Assembly: GCF_000179595.2 (NCBI RefSeq)
Contig: NZ_JH556653.1
Location: 161,211 to 225,210 of the forward strand
Source of the DNA: Acetivibrio cellulolyticus CD2
Lineage (GTDB): Bacteria > Bacillota > Clostridia > Acetivibrionales > Acetivibrionaceae
DNA length: 64,000 nt
Direction: 5' to 3'
Program-made: the position numbers and the translations under genes
Notes under the pieces: model-generated
Told to the model about the DNA's origin: nothing
The model's database searches: none
Seen by the model: only the letters and a program-made list of their open reading frames with translations
In this document: one piece after another, positions 57,057 to 64,000 of the stretch
How positions within the stretch are numbered: position 1 is the first letter of the stretch
How the letters are laid out: every line of letters starts with the position of its first letter

Positions 57057-58434
57057 GGTAAGTTGTAAAATAAAGTGACGGAAGAAGCAAAAAATTGAGA
57101 CTCATGGTAAAATCCATTGTATAATGTTTAGCAACCACGAAAAACAAACAAAGGAGAAAACCATGAGCCAGATTAATAATACCGCAAAAACAAAAAAATA
57201 TAAACACCTAAAAGCAAGAGAAAGATATAGTATTGAAATATTGTTAAAAGAGGGATTAAAACCTTATGAAATAGCACAGCGCATGCAAAGAGGTATCAGA
57301 ACAATAGAAAGAGAAATATCGAGGGGAAAGATAAAGCTTGTGAACTCTGATTTGACTTACAGAGAAGAATATTGTGCAGATGTAGGGCAACGAATATATT
57401 ATGAGAATGCAAGGAACAAAGGACCTGGATTAAAGATAGGTAAAGACCACAAATTAGTCAAACACATAGAAAAAAAGATTGTAAAAGAAAAGTATTCCCC
57501 AGATGCAGTGATAGGAGAGATAGAAGCGAAAGGCTTAGAGTTTGAGACCCAAATATGTACAAAGACAGTATATAACTATATAGATCGAGGAGATGTGTTC
57601 TTAAACCTTACAAATATAGATCTTCCAGTGAAAAAAAGCTGGCAAAAAGAGAGACTATAAGAAAATAAAGATACCGCATAAAAATCTTAAAGGAACAAGC
57701 ATTGAAGAAAGGCCTACAGAGATTGATAAGCGCGAGGAATATGGACATTGGGAAATGGACTGTGTTGTTGGAAAACGTGAAGGGAAAGGTGCAGTATTAC
57801 TGGTTTTAAGTGAGAGAAGTATACGCGAGGAAATAATAATCAAAATGCCATCAAAGACACAAGAATCAGTAGTAGCAGCACTAGATTGTTTGGAGAAGAA
57901 ATATGGTAAATCATTTAAGGATAAATTCAAAACAATAACAGTGGATAATGGTAGTGAATTTCTTGATTATGAAGGCATAGAACGGTCTGTGAGGGCTGGA
58001 AAAGATAAAAGGGTGAAACTATATTATGCACATCCATATAGCTCCTGGGAAAGAGGCACAAACGAAAATACAAACAAGCTAATACGCCGATTTATACCAA
58101 AAGGAACAGATATAGGGAGAATAAGTAAAAAGACGATAAAATGGATAGAAACATGGATAAATAACTATCCAAGACGAATATTAGCATATAAGTCTGCAAT
58201 TGATATGGCTGCAAGTTAAAACCTTGGGACTCTGTCCCAAGCCCTGTCCTCGCCAGAAGGCAGCCGGTCTGTCATAACAGACCGGGAACAAAAGGATGAT
58301 AGTGCAATGGATGTAAAGGGTCTCCGGCTTTGCCTACGATGAACGAGCTATGCTCGCCCTTGACATCCCGAACAATAGTGCCAATAGTTTGCATTATACA
58401 AGTTTACCAAAATTTTACCGTCACTTTAACTTGC
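57057..58434 (+). mobile_element. IS30-family insertion sequence, copy 1
   Basis: The 1378-bp element starts GGTAAGTTGTAAAATAAAG and ends with the inverted core CCGTCACTTT (58418-58427), matching AAAGTGACGG (57072-57081). The left end carries a 7-base insert relative to the right. It holds one frameshifted transposase gene and a 215-base tail with several hairpins (for example CCGGTCTG/CAGACCGG). A second copy starts at 63378 with identical left part. Confidence 0.88.
57163..58219 (+). pseudogene. IS30 transposase, frameshifted by one extra A
   Basis: The N-terminal part (57163-57660) has the helix-turn-helix LLKEGLKPYEIAQRMQRGIR; the C-terminal part (frame ending at 58219) has the DDE triad in HWEMDCVVG, TITVDNGSEF and RGTNENTNKLIRRF. 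A run of seven A at 57631-57637 shifts the frame and leads to an early stop at 57660; copy 2 has six A there and stays open. Corrected, the protein is about 351 residues, normal for IS30. It is either dead or rescued by slippage in the A run. AAAGGAG precedes ATG 57163. Confidence 0.85.
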
Positions 58435-58456
58435 AATTTATATAAGTAAAAATTTT
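58435..58456 (+). repeat. Right 22-bp direct repeat flanking IS30 copy 1
   Basis: Identical to 57035-57056. The interval after it, to 58637, is the upstream region of the kinase gene, with a candidate -10 (TATAAT) around 58490. Confidence 0.75.
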
Positions 58457-58637
58457 AAAATAATTACTACTCAATTTACTAAAAAAATGGTATAATAATT
58501 ATTATATAAATTTAAATCAGTTCTTAATAAATATGTTTTCCTATAAAAAATAGTATAGAAATGGTATTCCAAAGTGTAGAAGGCACTATTTATAGTTATT
58601 AGGCACTTTCTTTTACGTTAATTTGGAGGGATTTAGA

Positions 58638-61082
58638 ATGAGGAAAACAAAACTAAATAATTCATATTTTGACAATAGAATATTAATAATTGATGATGAG
58701 ATCGGTATAGTTAATTCCGTGTCTGTTATCTTAAAGCGCAATGGCTATGACTGTGCGGGTGTAACAGACCCTTTGGAAGGAATAAAGTTATTAAAGGAAC
58801 AGCACTTCGATATATTAATTCTGGACTATTTAATGGAAAATATCCATGGGGATGAAGTAATCAAAATGGTGCGTGGATTTAATTCCGATTTGTATATTAT
58901 ACTTCTCACGGGACATAAGGATATTGCTCCTCCGCTACTTACAATAAAAGCATTTGAAATTCAAGCTTACTGTGAAAAGTCAGATAGATTTGATCAATTG
59001 ACTCTTTTGGTTGAGTCTGCAAGAAAATCAGTTATTCAAATGAAAACAATAAGACGATTTAATGATAGCCTTAATGCTATAATAAAATCAATGTCTAATA
59101 TATATAGGATTAAGCCGTTGGAAGCCATTGTGAATGAGATTTTGCTGGAAATTCAGAGTATTATTGAATGTGAAAACGGTTTTATACTGGTCTATGAAAA
59201 CAGTAGTATAAGAATTTTACCTCATAATATATTTAAGGGTATCGGAATATACAATAAAGAACTTGATAAATTTATGATTGAAGACTATCCTTCGCTTAAG
59301 AATCAGCTTAATAATGCAAGGACTGGAAATGATATTGTTAGAATCGAAAACGGAATAATATTACCTCTCGTAAACGAGTATTTTAATTCTCAGGGTGTAT
59401 TATATCTACAAGGGGAAAGCTTTAATGATTGTGAGAAAATTCTTGAGATTTTTTGGGGGCAGGTAAATGCTGCATTAAGCAATTCGATAATGCACTTGCT
59501 GGTAAATGCAAAAAATGAAGAGCTTAGTAAAGCATATGATGAAATTGACAACTTATTTAAAGTTTTAGAAGGAAATTATCGCCATCAGGTGGATAAAAAT
59601 GAGTTCCTGGAGCAGGTCGTAAAAAGCAGAACAGCAGCAATTAGAAGTTTGTTGGATAATGCTGGCCAGGGATTTTTGTCATTTGGACCTGATCTGGTAA
59701 TTGACAGTGAATACAGTCTTGAATGCACAAGAATTTTTGGAAATAATATTGAAAATAATAGATTTTCAACGTTGTTGTTTCCTGAAGATGAAGACAGCAT
59801 AAAGCTTATTGATGAAGCCTTTATTAATATATTCAAAGAGAAGGATATATCAAAAAGAGAGGCTTATATTTCACTTATTCCTGATGAAGTGGAAATGGGT
59901 GGAAGGTATATTCACTTAGAGTACAAAACAATTAGTTCAAACGCAAATGAGAATTTGAAAAAGGTTATGGTTGTTCTGACAGATTATACTGAAAAAAGAC
60001 ATCTGGAAAGTCAGATGGAAGAAGAACGCAGAGTGCTGAAAATGGTTGTCAATGTTGTAACAAATAAGGATGACTTTTTTGACTGCATAGATCAATATAA
60101 TAGGTTCAGTGAGAGAAAAGACTGGGATATTTTGAAGATTAATAAGCCATTTGAGTACATAGTGCTGGAACTATACCGTCAAATTCACACCTTTAAGGGA
60201 AGTTTTGCAAATTTCCAACTCACGAATGCAGTGTCAGATTTGCAGGATTTTGAAGATAAGATGTTTGAATTTAAAAAGAATATTGATAAAAGAACTAAAT
60301 TTGATTTACAAGAACTTTTAAATGGCTTTGACCTAAAAATAGCCCTGGATAAGGATCTGAAAGTTTTGGAAAATGTGCTGGGCAAGGAATTCTTTAAGTG
60401 TAAAGGCAAGGTACATATTGATAAACAAAAGCTTATTGAAATTGAAAACAAAATGGAGGCTATGCTTTCAAAAGAAGAGTGTGAAGTGCTTGTGCCTTTA
60501 GTTAGAAAGCTGAGATTGAGGCCTTTTAGTGATCTTATTCGCACTTATCCTGAATATGTTTTAAGAATGACCGAGATGTATGGAAAAAGGGTATATCCTT
60601 TTAATGTAGAATCAGATACGCAGATATTGGTTGATGCAGATATATTTGGAGACTTTGCAAGGGCTTTGATACATATATTCAGAAATATTATAGATCATGC
60701 AATAGAATATCCTGAAGATAGGCTTGAAGCAGGAAAGGATGTCTCTGCTACTGTTAAATGCTCTATAAAGCTGGTCGGGGATTCAATGGTTATTACTGTT
60801 AGTGATGATGGTCAAGGCATAGATATTAATGAAATTCGAAATTGGGCAGTAAAGAATGATGTGTATTCGATTGAGAAGGTAAATAAGTTTAGTGATAAAG
60901 AAGTTGTGGATCTAATTTTTTTGGATGAAATGACAACTGAGAAAGTGGCTAATGAAATATCAGGGAGAGGGCTTGGTTTACCGGCAGTTAAAAATGAAGT
61001 GGATAGGCTTAAGGGTGATATTGAGATTAAATCATCTAAAGGAAAGGGAACGGAATTAAAGTTTACCATTCCACTTTGTTAG
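58638..61082 (+). CDS. Hybrid sensor kinase: REC-GAF-PAS-HPt-HATPase (CheA-like)
   Basis: Residues 12-130 are a receiver domain (ILIIDDEIGIVNSVSVILKR, phospho-Asp63 in LILDYLMEN). A GAF-like region (about 165-290) and coiled coil follow, then PAS-like sequence (about 335-445). HTFKGSFANF holds His517, in a CheA-like HPt setting, and the end is a HATPase domain (FRNIIDHAIEYPED, DDGQGIDI, GRGLGLPAVKNEV). A histidine of HPt type with a linked CheA-type ATPase but no P2/P5 domains is unusual. ATG 58638 follows TTGGAGGG. No separate output regulator is adjacent. Confidence 0.85.
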   Translation: MRKTKLNNSYFDNRILIIDDEIGIVNSVSVILKRNGYDCAGVTDPLEGIKLLKEQHFDILILDYLMENIHGDEVIKMVRGFNSDLYIILLTGHKDIAPPLLTIKAFEIQAYCEKSDRFDQLTLLVESARKSVIQMKTIRRFNDSLNAIIKSMSNIYRIKPLEAIVNEILLEIQSIIECENGFILVYENSSIRILPHNIFKGIGIYNKELDKFMIEDYPSLKNQLNNARTGNDIVRIENGIILPLVNEYFNSQGVLYLQGESFNDCEKILEIFWGQVNAALSNSIMHLLVNAKNEELSKAYDEIDNLFKVLEGNYRHQVDKNEFLEQVVKSRTAAIRSLLDNAGQGFLSFGPDLVIDSEYSLECTRIFGNNIENNRFSTLLFPEDEDSIKLIDEAFINIFKEKDISKREAYISLIPDEVEMGGRYIHLEYKTISSNANENLKKVMVVLTDYTEKRHLESQMEEERRVLKMVVNVVTNKDDFFDCIDQYNRFSERKDWDILKINKPFEYIVLELYRQIHTFKGSFANFQLTNAVSDLQDFEDKMFEFKKNIDKRTKFDLQELLNGFDLKIALDKDLKVLENVLGKEFFKCKGKVHIDKQKLIEIENKMEAMLSKEECEVLVPLVRKLRLRPFSDLIRTYPEYVLRMTEMYGKRVYPFNVESDTQILVDADIFGDFARALIHIFRNIIDHAIEYPEDRLEAGKDVSATVKCSIKLVGDSMVITVSDDGQGIDINEIRNWAVKNDVYSIEKVNKFSDKEVVDLIFLDEMTTEKVANEISGRGLGLPAVKNEVDRLKGDIEIKSSKGKGTELKFTIPLC

Positions 61083-61109
61083 AAAAGCTCAAAATGTAAA
61101 GATAAATTT

Positions 61110-61146
61110 AATGCCCGGCTATTTTGATCCAAAATTGCCGGGCATT
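61110..61146 (+). terminator. Intrinsic terminator
   Basis: AATGCCCGGC (61110-61119) pairs with GCCGGGCATT (61137-61146) after the kinase gene. Confidence 0.75.
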
Positions 61147-61294
61147 AATTTATGAAATTTTACAGTTTGGTCTTTTTTTTGTGTGTTATAATAATATTGA
61201 AGAGATGTTTTTGATAGTACGTTTCATACAAAACTTTAAGGAAATAATAGTATATAATATATAAATAATAAAGTAAAAGCGGAGGAGTATTCCA

Positions 61295-61531
61295 ATGGAA
61301 ATGGATAAAATAAGTTTTTGTGAGAATTGCCTAAAAGATGTTGAGTTTGAAATACGGAACGAAATAGTCAAAGTCGATCTAAAAGACATTGTGTTTACTT
61401 ATGGGGCACTTGTACCATATTGCAAGGAGTGTGGGAAGGAATTAAGTATATCTGAAATAAATGATTTAAATATTATCAAGGCCTATAAGGCGCAAAAGGA
61501 AGCACTTGAAAGTAGAGATGGATCGTATTGA
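61295..61531 (+). CDS. Small zinc-ribbon protein
   Basis: The 78 residues include FCENCLKDVEFEIRNE and VPYCKECGKELSISEI, two CxxC pairs that should bind one zinc, with a short helical tail. The first part resembles the zinc domain of MqsA/HigA-type antitoxins, but no helix-turn-helix and no toxin gene follow, so I do not call it an antitoxin. GGAGGAG is well placed before ATG. Confidence 0.7.
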   Translation: MEMDKISFCENCLKDVEFEIRNEIVKVDLKDIVFTYGALVPYCKECGKELSISEINDLNIIKAYKAQKEALESRDGSY

Positions 61532-61533
61532 GA

Positions 61534-61589
61534 ATTACTTAATATTACTTAATGTTACTTAATATTACTTCAAATTTTCACGTGGCAGG
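61534..61589 (+). repeat. Short tandem repeat joined to a half copy of the dispersed element
   Basis: Three 10-base units (ATTACTTAAT, ATTACTTAAT, GTTACTTAAT) lead into ATTACTTCAAATTTTCACG, an A-half of the dispersed element. The rest of the 61590-62056 interval has small hairpins (GCAG/CTGC with a T run near 61670-61690) and an AT-rich region upstream of the mannanase, without a clear promoter. Confidence 0.45.
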
Positions 61590-62056
61590 TCAGTCTACTT
61601 TGCTACGTTGCTCGCTACGCAACCATCTGGTTGTTCCTTTTTGCTGCAATGCTTACCTATATTTGCAGCATTCCCAAACTGCTTTTTTGAAAAGTAATTA
61701 GTTGACAGTCATATTATTTATGTTGTAAAATAAATTGTAATGGTATAAATAACTGTTAGCAATATTACAAGTGATTATAATATTGCTAATAAGGATTTTG
61801 GTTTTTATTATAATAGTCAATAAGGTATATTATTTTTTCGTCGTAATTATCATTAAACCAACAATTCGTAGAAATGCATGTTTATTCAATTCGGGATTTT
61901 CTTTAATATTATTATAATAATGAACAAAAATTTGACACTTTCCAGGGTGCTTTTAATAGAGCTGATTTAAAAACATCATACAAGTAGATATTAATAATCC
62001 ATTTATAAGATGGGTAATAATATACAATTTGTGAATAATGTAAAGGAGAGATCGAA

Positions 62057-63289
62057 ATGAAAAAAGTTGTTTCACTAATATGTGCATTGGCATTAATGGT
62101 AAGCATATTTTGCGTGACTTCAATTTGCACAGTAGGTACAAGTGTTGCTGCATCAGGGTTTAAGGTTTCAGGTACAAAGCTTATAGATGCAAAAGGAAAT
62201 GAGTTCGTAATTAGAGGTGCAAATCATGCTCATACCTGGTATAAAGACCAATTATCAACGGCAATACCGGCTATGGCAAAGGCAGGTTGTAATACAGTAA
62301 GAATAGTATTGTCTAATGGCGGTCAGTGGACAAAAGATTCAGCAAGTGATGTAACCAATATCATTAACCTCTGCTCACAGAACAAAATGATTGCGGTGTT
62401 AGAAGTACATGATGCTACAGGTAAAAATGATGAGACTTCATTACTGGCAGCAGCGAATTATTTTGTTGATATCAAGAGTGCCTTGGTAGGAAAAGAAGAT
62501 CGAGTTATCATAAATATAGCAAATGAATGGGGCGGAACTTGGGATAGTGCAGCTTGGTCAAGTGCTTACCAAAAGGCAATACCTGTTATCAGAAATGCAG
62601 GTCTTACTCATACAATAATGATTGACTCATGTGGATGGGGACAATATGGAACATGTATAAAGGATGCTGGAAAAGCTGTATTCAATTCAGATACACTTCA
62701 AAATACAATCTTTTCTGTACATATGTATGGATACGCAGGTAAAGACGCAACAACAATAAAGTCAATGATTAATGGTGCACTCGATCAGGGATTGGCTATA
62801 TGTGTTGGTGAGTTTGGCTGGAACCACTCCGATGGAGATGTTGACGAAGCAACAATTATGAGCTATTGTAAAGAAAAGAATGTAGGATGGATGGCATGGT
62901 CATGGAAAGGTAATGGCGGCGGAGTAGAATATCTTGATATGTGTAATGACTGGGCAGGTACCAGCTTAAGTACTTGGGGTACTACAATTATTAATGGTAC
63001 TAACGGACTTAAAGAGACTTCAAAGATATGTTCAATATTTGATAACTCAGTAATAGTGACTCCAACTCCAACATCGGGAGGAAATTATATACTTGGTGAT
63101 GTTGATGGAAGTGGTAGCTTTAATTCCATTGACTTTGGATATGTAAGACAATACTTATTGGGTATGATTAATAACTTCCCGGGAACAAATGGCGAGCTTG
63201 CAGCTGATGTTAACAAAGATGGAAGTGTTAATTCATTAGATTTTGCTGCTATGAGACAGGTTTTAACGGGTATGAAATCAGGTTTCTAA
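62057..63289 (+). CDS. GH5 subfamily 8 beta-mannanase with dockerin
   Basis: Signal peptide (about 1-32) followed by a GH5_8 catalytic domain: RGANHAHTWYKDQLSTAIPA, VRIVLSNGGQWTKDSASDV, AVLEVHDATG, ANEWGGTWDSAAW (acid/base Glu157), GEFGWNHSDGDVDEATIMSY (nucleophile Glu252), and WMAWSWKGNGGGVEYLDMCN. It should cleave internal beta-1,4-mannosidic bonds of mannans. A short linker (VTPTPTSGG) leads to a type I dockerin with two Ca loops, DVDGSGSFNSID (Asp348) and DVNKDGSVNSLD (Asp384). It belongs to the cellulosome. AAAGGAGAG precedes ATG. It lies 88 bases before the second IS30 copy. Confidence 0.95.
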   Translation: MKKVVSLICALALMVSIFCVTSICTVGTSVAASGFKVSGTKLIDAKGNEFVIRGANHAHTWYKDQLSTAIPAMAKAGCNTVRIVLSNGGQWTKDSASDVTNIINLCSQNKMIAVLEVHDATGKNDETSLLAAANYFVDIKSALVGKEDRVIINIANEWGGTWDSAAWSSAYQKAIPVIRNAGLTHTIMIDSCGWGQYGTCIKDAGKAVFNSDTLQNTIFSVHMYGYAGKDATTIKSMINGALDQGLAICVGEFGWNHSDGDVDEATIMSYCKEKNVGWMAWSWKGNGGGVEYLDMCNDWAGTSLSTWGTTIINGTNGLKETSKICSIFDNSVIVTPTPTSGGNYILGDVDGSGSFNSIDFGYVRQYLLGMINNFPGTNGELAADVNKDGSVNSLDFAAMRQVLTGMKSGF

Positions 63290-63310
63290 TAAGATAAAAA
63301 TAATTTAAAG

Positions 63311-63340
63311 AATGCGTTTCCTTACGGGGGCGCATTTTTT
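63311..63340 (+). terminator. Intrinsic terminator of the mannanase gene
   Basis: AATGCG (63311-63316) and CGCATT (63331-63336) with inner TTCC/GGGG pairing, then a T run. Confidence 0.7.
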
Positions 63341-63377
63341 GACATTAAGGGAATTATGATTGTTTTATTTCTCGACA

Positions 63378-64000
63378 GGTAAGTTGTAAAATAAAGTGAC
63401 GGAAGAAGCAAAAAATTGAGACTCATGGTAAAATCCATTGTATAATGTTTAGCAACCACGAAAAACAAACAAAGGAGAAAACCATGAGCCAGATTAATAA
63501 TACCGCAAAAACAAAAAAATATAAACACCTAAAAGCAAGAGAAAGATATAGTATTGAAATATTGTTAAAAGAGGGATTAAAACCTTATGAAATAGCACAG
63601 CGCATGCAAAGAGGTATCAGAACAATAGAAAGAGAAATATCGAGGGGAAAGATAAAGCTTGTGAACTCTGATTTGACTTACAGAGAAGAATATTGTGCAG
63701 ATGTAGGGCAACGAATATATTATGAGAATGCAAGGAACAAAGGACCTGGATTAAAGATAGGTAAAGACCACAAATTAGTCAAACACATAGAAAAAAAGAT
63801 TGTAAAAGAAAAGTATTCCCCAGATGCAGTGATAGGAGAGATAGAAGCGAAAGGCTTAGAGTTTGAGACCCAAATATGTACAAAGACAGTATATAACTAT
63901 ATAGATCGAGGAGATGTGTTCTTAAACCTTACAAATATAGATCTTCCAGTGAAAAAAGCTGGCAAAAAGAGAGACTATAAGAAAATAAAGATACCGCATA
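63378..64000 (+). mobile_element. IS30-family insertion sequence, copy 2, cut by window end
   Basis: From GGTAAGTTG at 63378 the sequence follows copy 1 base for base as far as I compared, except for six instead of seven A at 63952-63957. The left flank (TTTCTCGACA) differs from that of copy 1, so both inserted independently. The right end is outside the window. Confidence 0.9.
63484..64000 (+). CDS. IS30 transposase, intact frame, partial
   Basis: Starts at ATG 63484 behind AAAGGAG and stays open to the window end, reading through LPVKKAGKKRDYKKIKIPH where copy 1 stops. The helix-turn-helix region is present; the DDE domain lies outside. This copy may supply active transposase for both. Confidence 0.88.
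   Translation, partial: MSQINNTAKTKKYKHLKARERYSIEILLKEGLKPYEIAQRMQRGIRTIEREISRGKIKLVNSDLTYREEYCADVGQRIYYENARNKGPGLKIGKDHKLVKHIEKKIVKEKYSPDAVIGEIEAKGLEFETQICTKTVYNYIDRGDVFLNLTNIDLPVKKAGKKRDYKKIKIPH

Noticed and set aside
61295..61531. Antitoxin of a toxin-antitoxin pair
   Set aside because: The zinc ribbon recalls MqsA, but there is no DNA-binding domain and no small toxin gene on either side.
57057..64000. Composite transposon formed by the two IS30 copies
   Set aside because: Copy 1 has its own matching flanking repeats, and the left flanks of the copies differ, so they look like separate insertions.
1..64000. CRISPR arrays, tRNA or rRNA genes
   Set aside because: No regularly spaced repeats with spacers, no GGTTCGAATCC-type T arms and no rRNA-like stretches were found by eye; a tool scan would be decisive.

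Overview
The window is a low-GC Gram-positive chromosome segment from a cellulolytic member of the Clostridia, most like the Acetivibrio/Ruminiclostridium group. Two secreted glycoside hydrolases (a GH81 beta-1,3-glucanase at 8548-11604 and a GH5 subfamily 8 mannanase at 62057-63289) end in paired type I dockerin repeats, so the host should build a cellulosome. Sporulation genes (yqfC, yqfD, a PdaA-like deacetylase), SOS genes of Gram-positive type (recA behind a GAACACATGTTC box) and the order phoH-pgpH-ybeY-dgkA-era-yqzL-recO all fit that placement. The species is an inference.

Layout. 1-5609: the 3' part of an operon with an ABC-2 exporter subunit, a LysA-type PLP decarboxylase, an ATP-grasp ligase, a stand-alone acyl carrier protein, a PP-loop ATP pyrophosphatase and a BtrH-like acyltransferase. 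This is the kit that makes and transfers the aminoacyl side chain of butirosin, here with no aminoglycoside genes in view and with an extra PP-loop enzyme; it is the best candidate for an undescribed system. 5890-8030: a stand-alone MnmC-type tRNA methyltransferase and a MATE exporter on the minus strand. 8548-17518: the GH81 enzyme, small proteins, an M16 peptidase, an AIM24-family protein, a Cys/His-rich protein, a DUF3343 protein and a divergent RfbB-like dehydratase. 17806-27215: three DUF881 paralogues, an intracellular CBM25-like protein, a sugar nucleotidyltransferase fused to a degenerate phosphomannomutase domain, and two polysaccharide-deacetylase-fold proteins. 27324-35633: a sporulation and housekeeping run from yqfC to recO, including the tiny yqzL gene. 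35658-36957: a c-di-GMP-I riboswitch on the minus strand with no gene behind it, divergent from a PilZ-domain protein. 37123-45734: cysteine desulfurase and thiI, a VanW protein, DUF2225, an AIR-synthase-like protein, an O-antigen-ligase-like protein and glyA. 45798-51829: a MoxR/DUF58/transglutaminase operon and lactate dehydrogenase on the minus strand. 52039-56982: cinA, murJ, recA, recX. 57035-64000: two IS30-family copies in the same orientation, with a hybrid histidine kinase, a zinc-ribbon protein and the mannanase between them.

Four things cut across the gene list: the Btr-like carrier-protein operon; the orphan c-di-GMP riboswitch; a family of short palindromic intergenic elements recurring in full or half copies at about nine places; and an IS30 copy flanked by an unusually long 22-bp direct repeat whose transposase is broken by one extra A, while the second copy keeps the frame.
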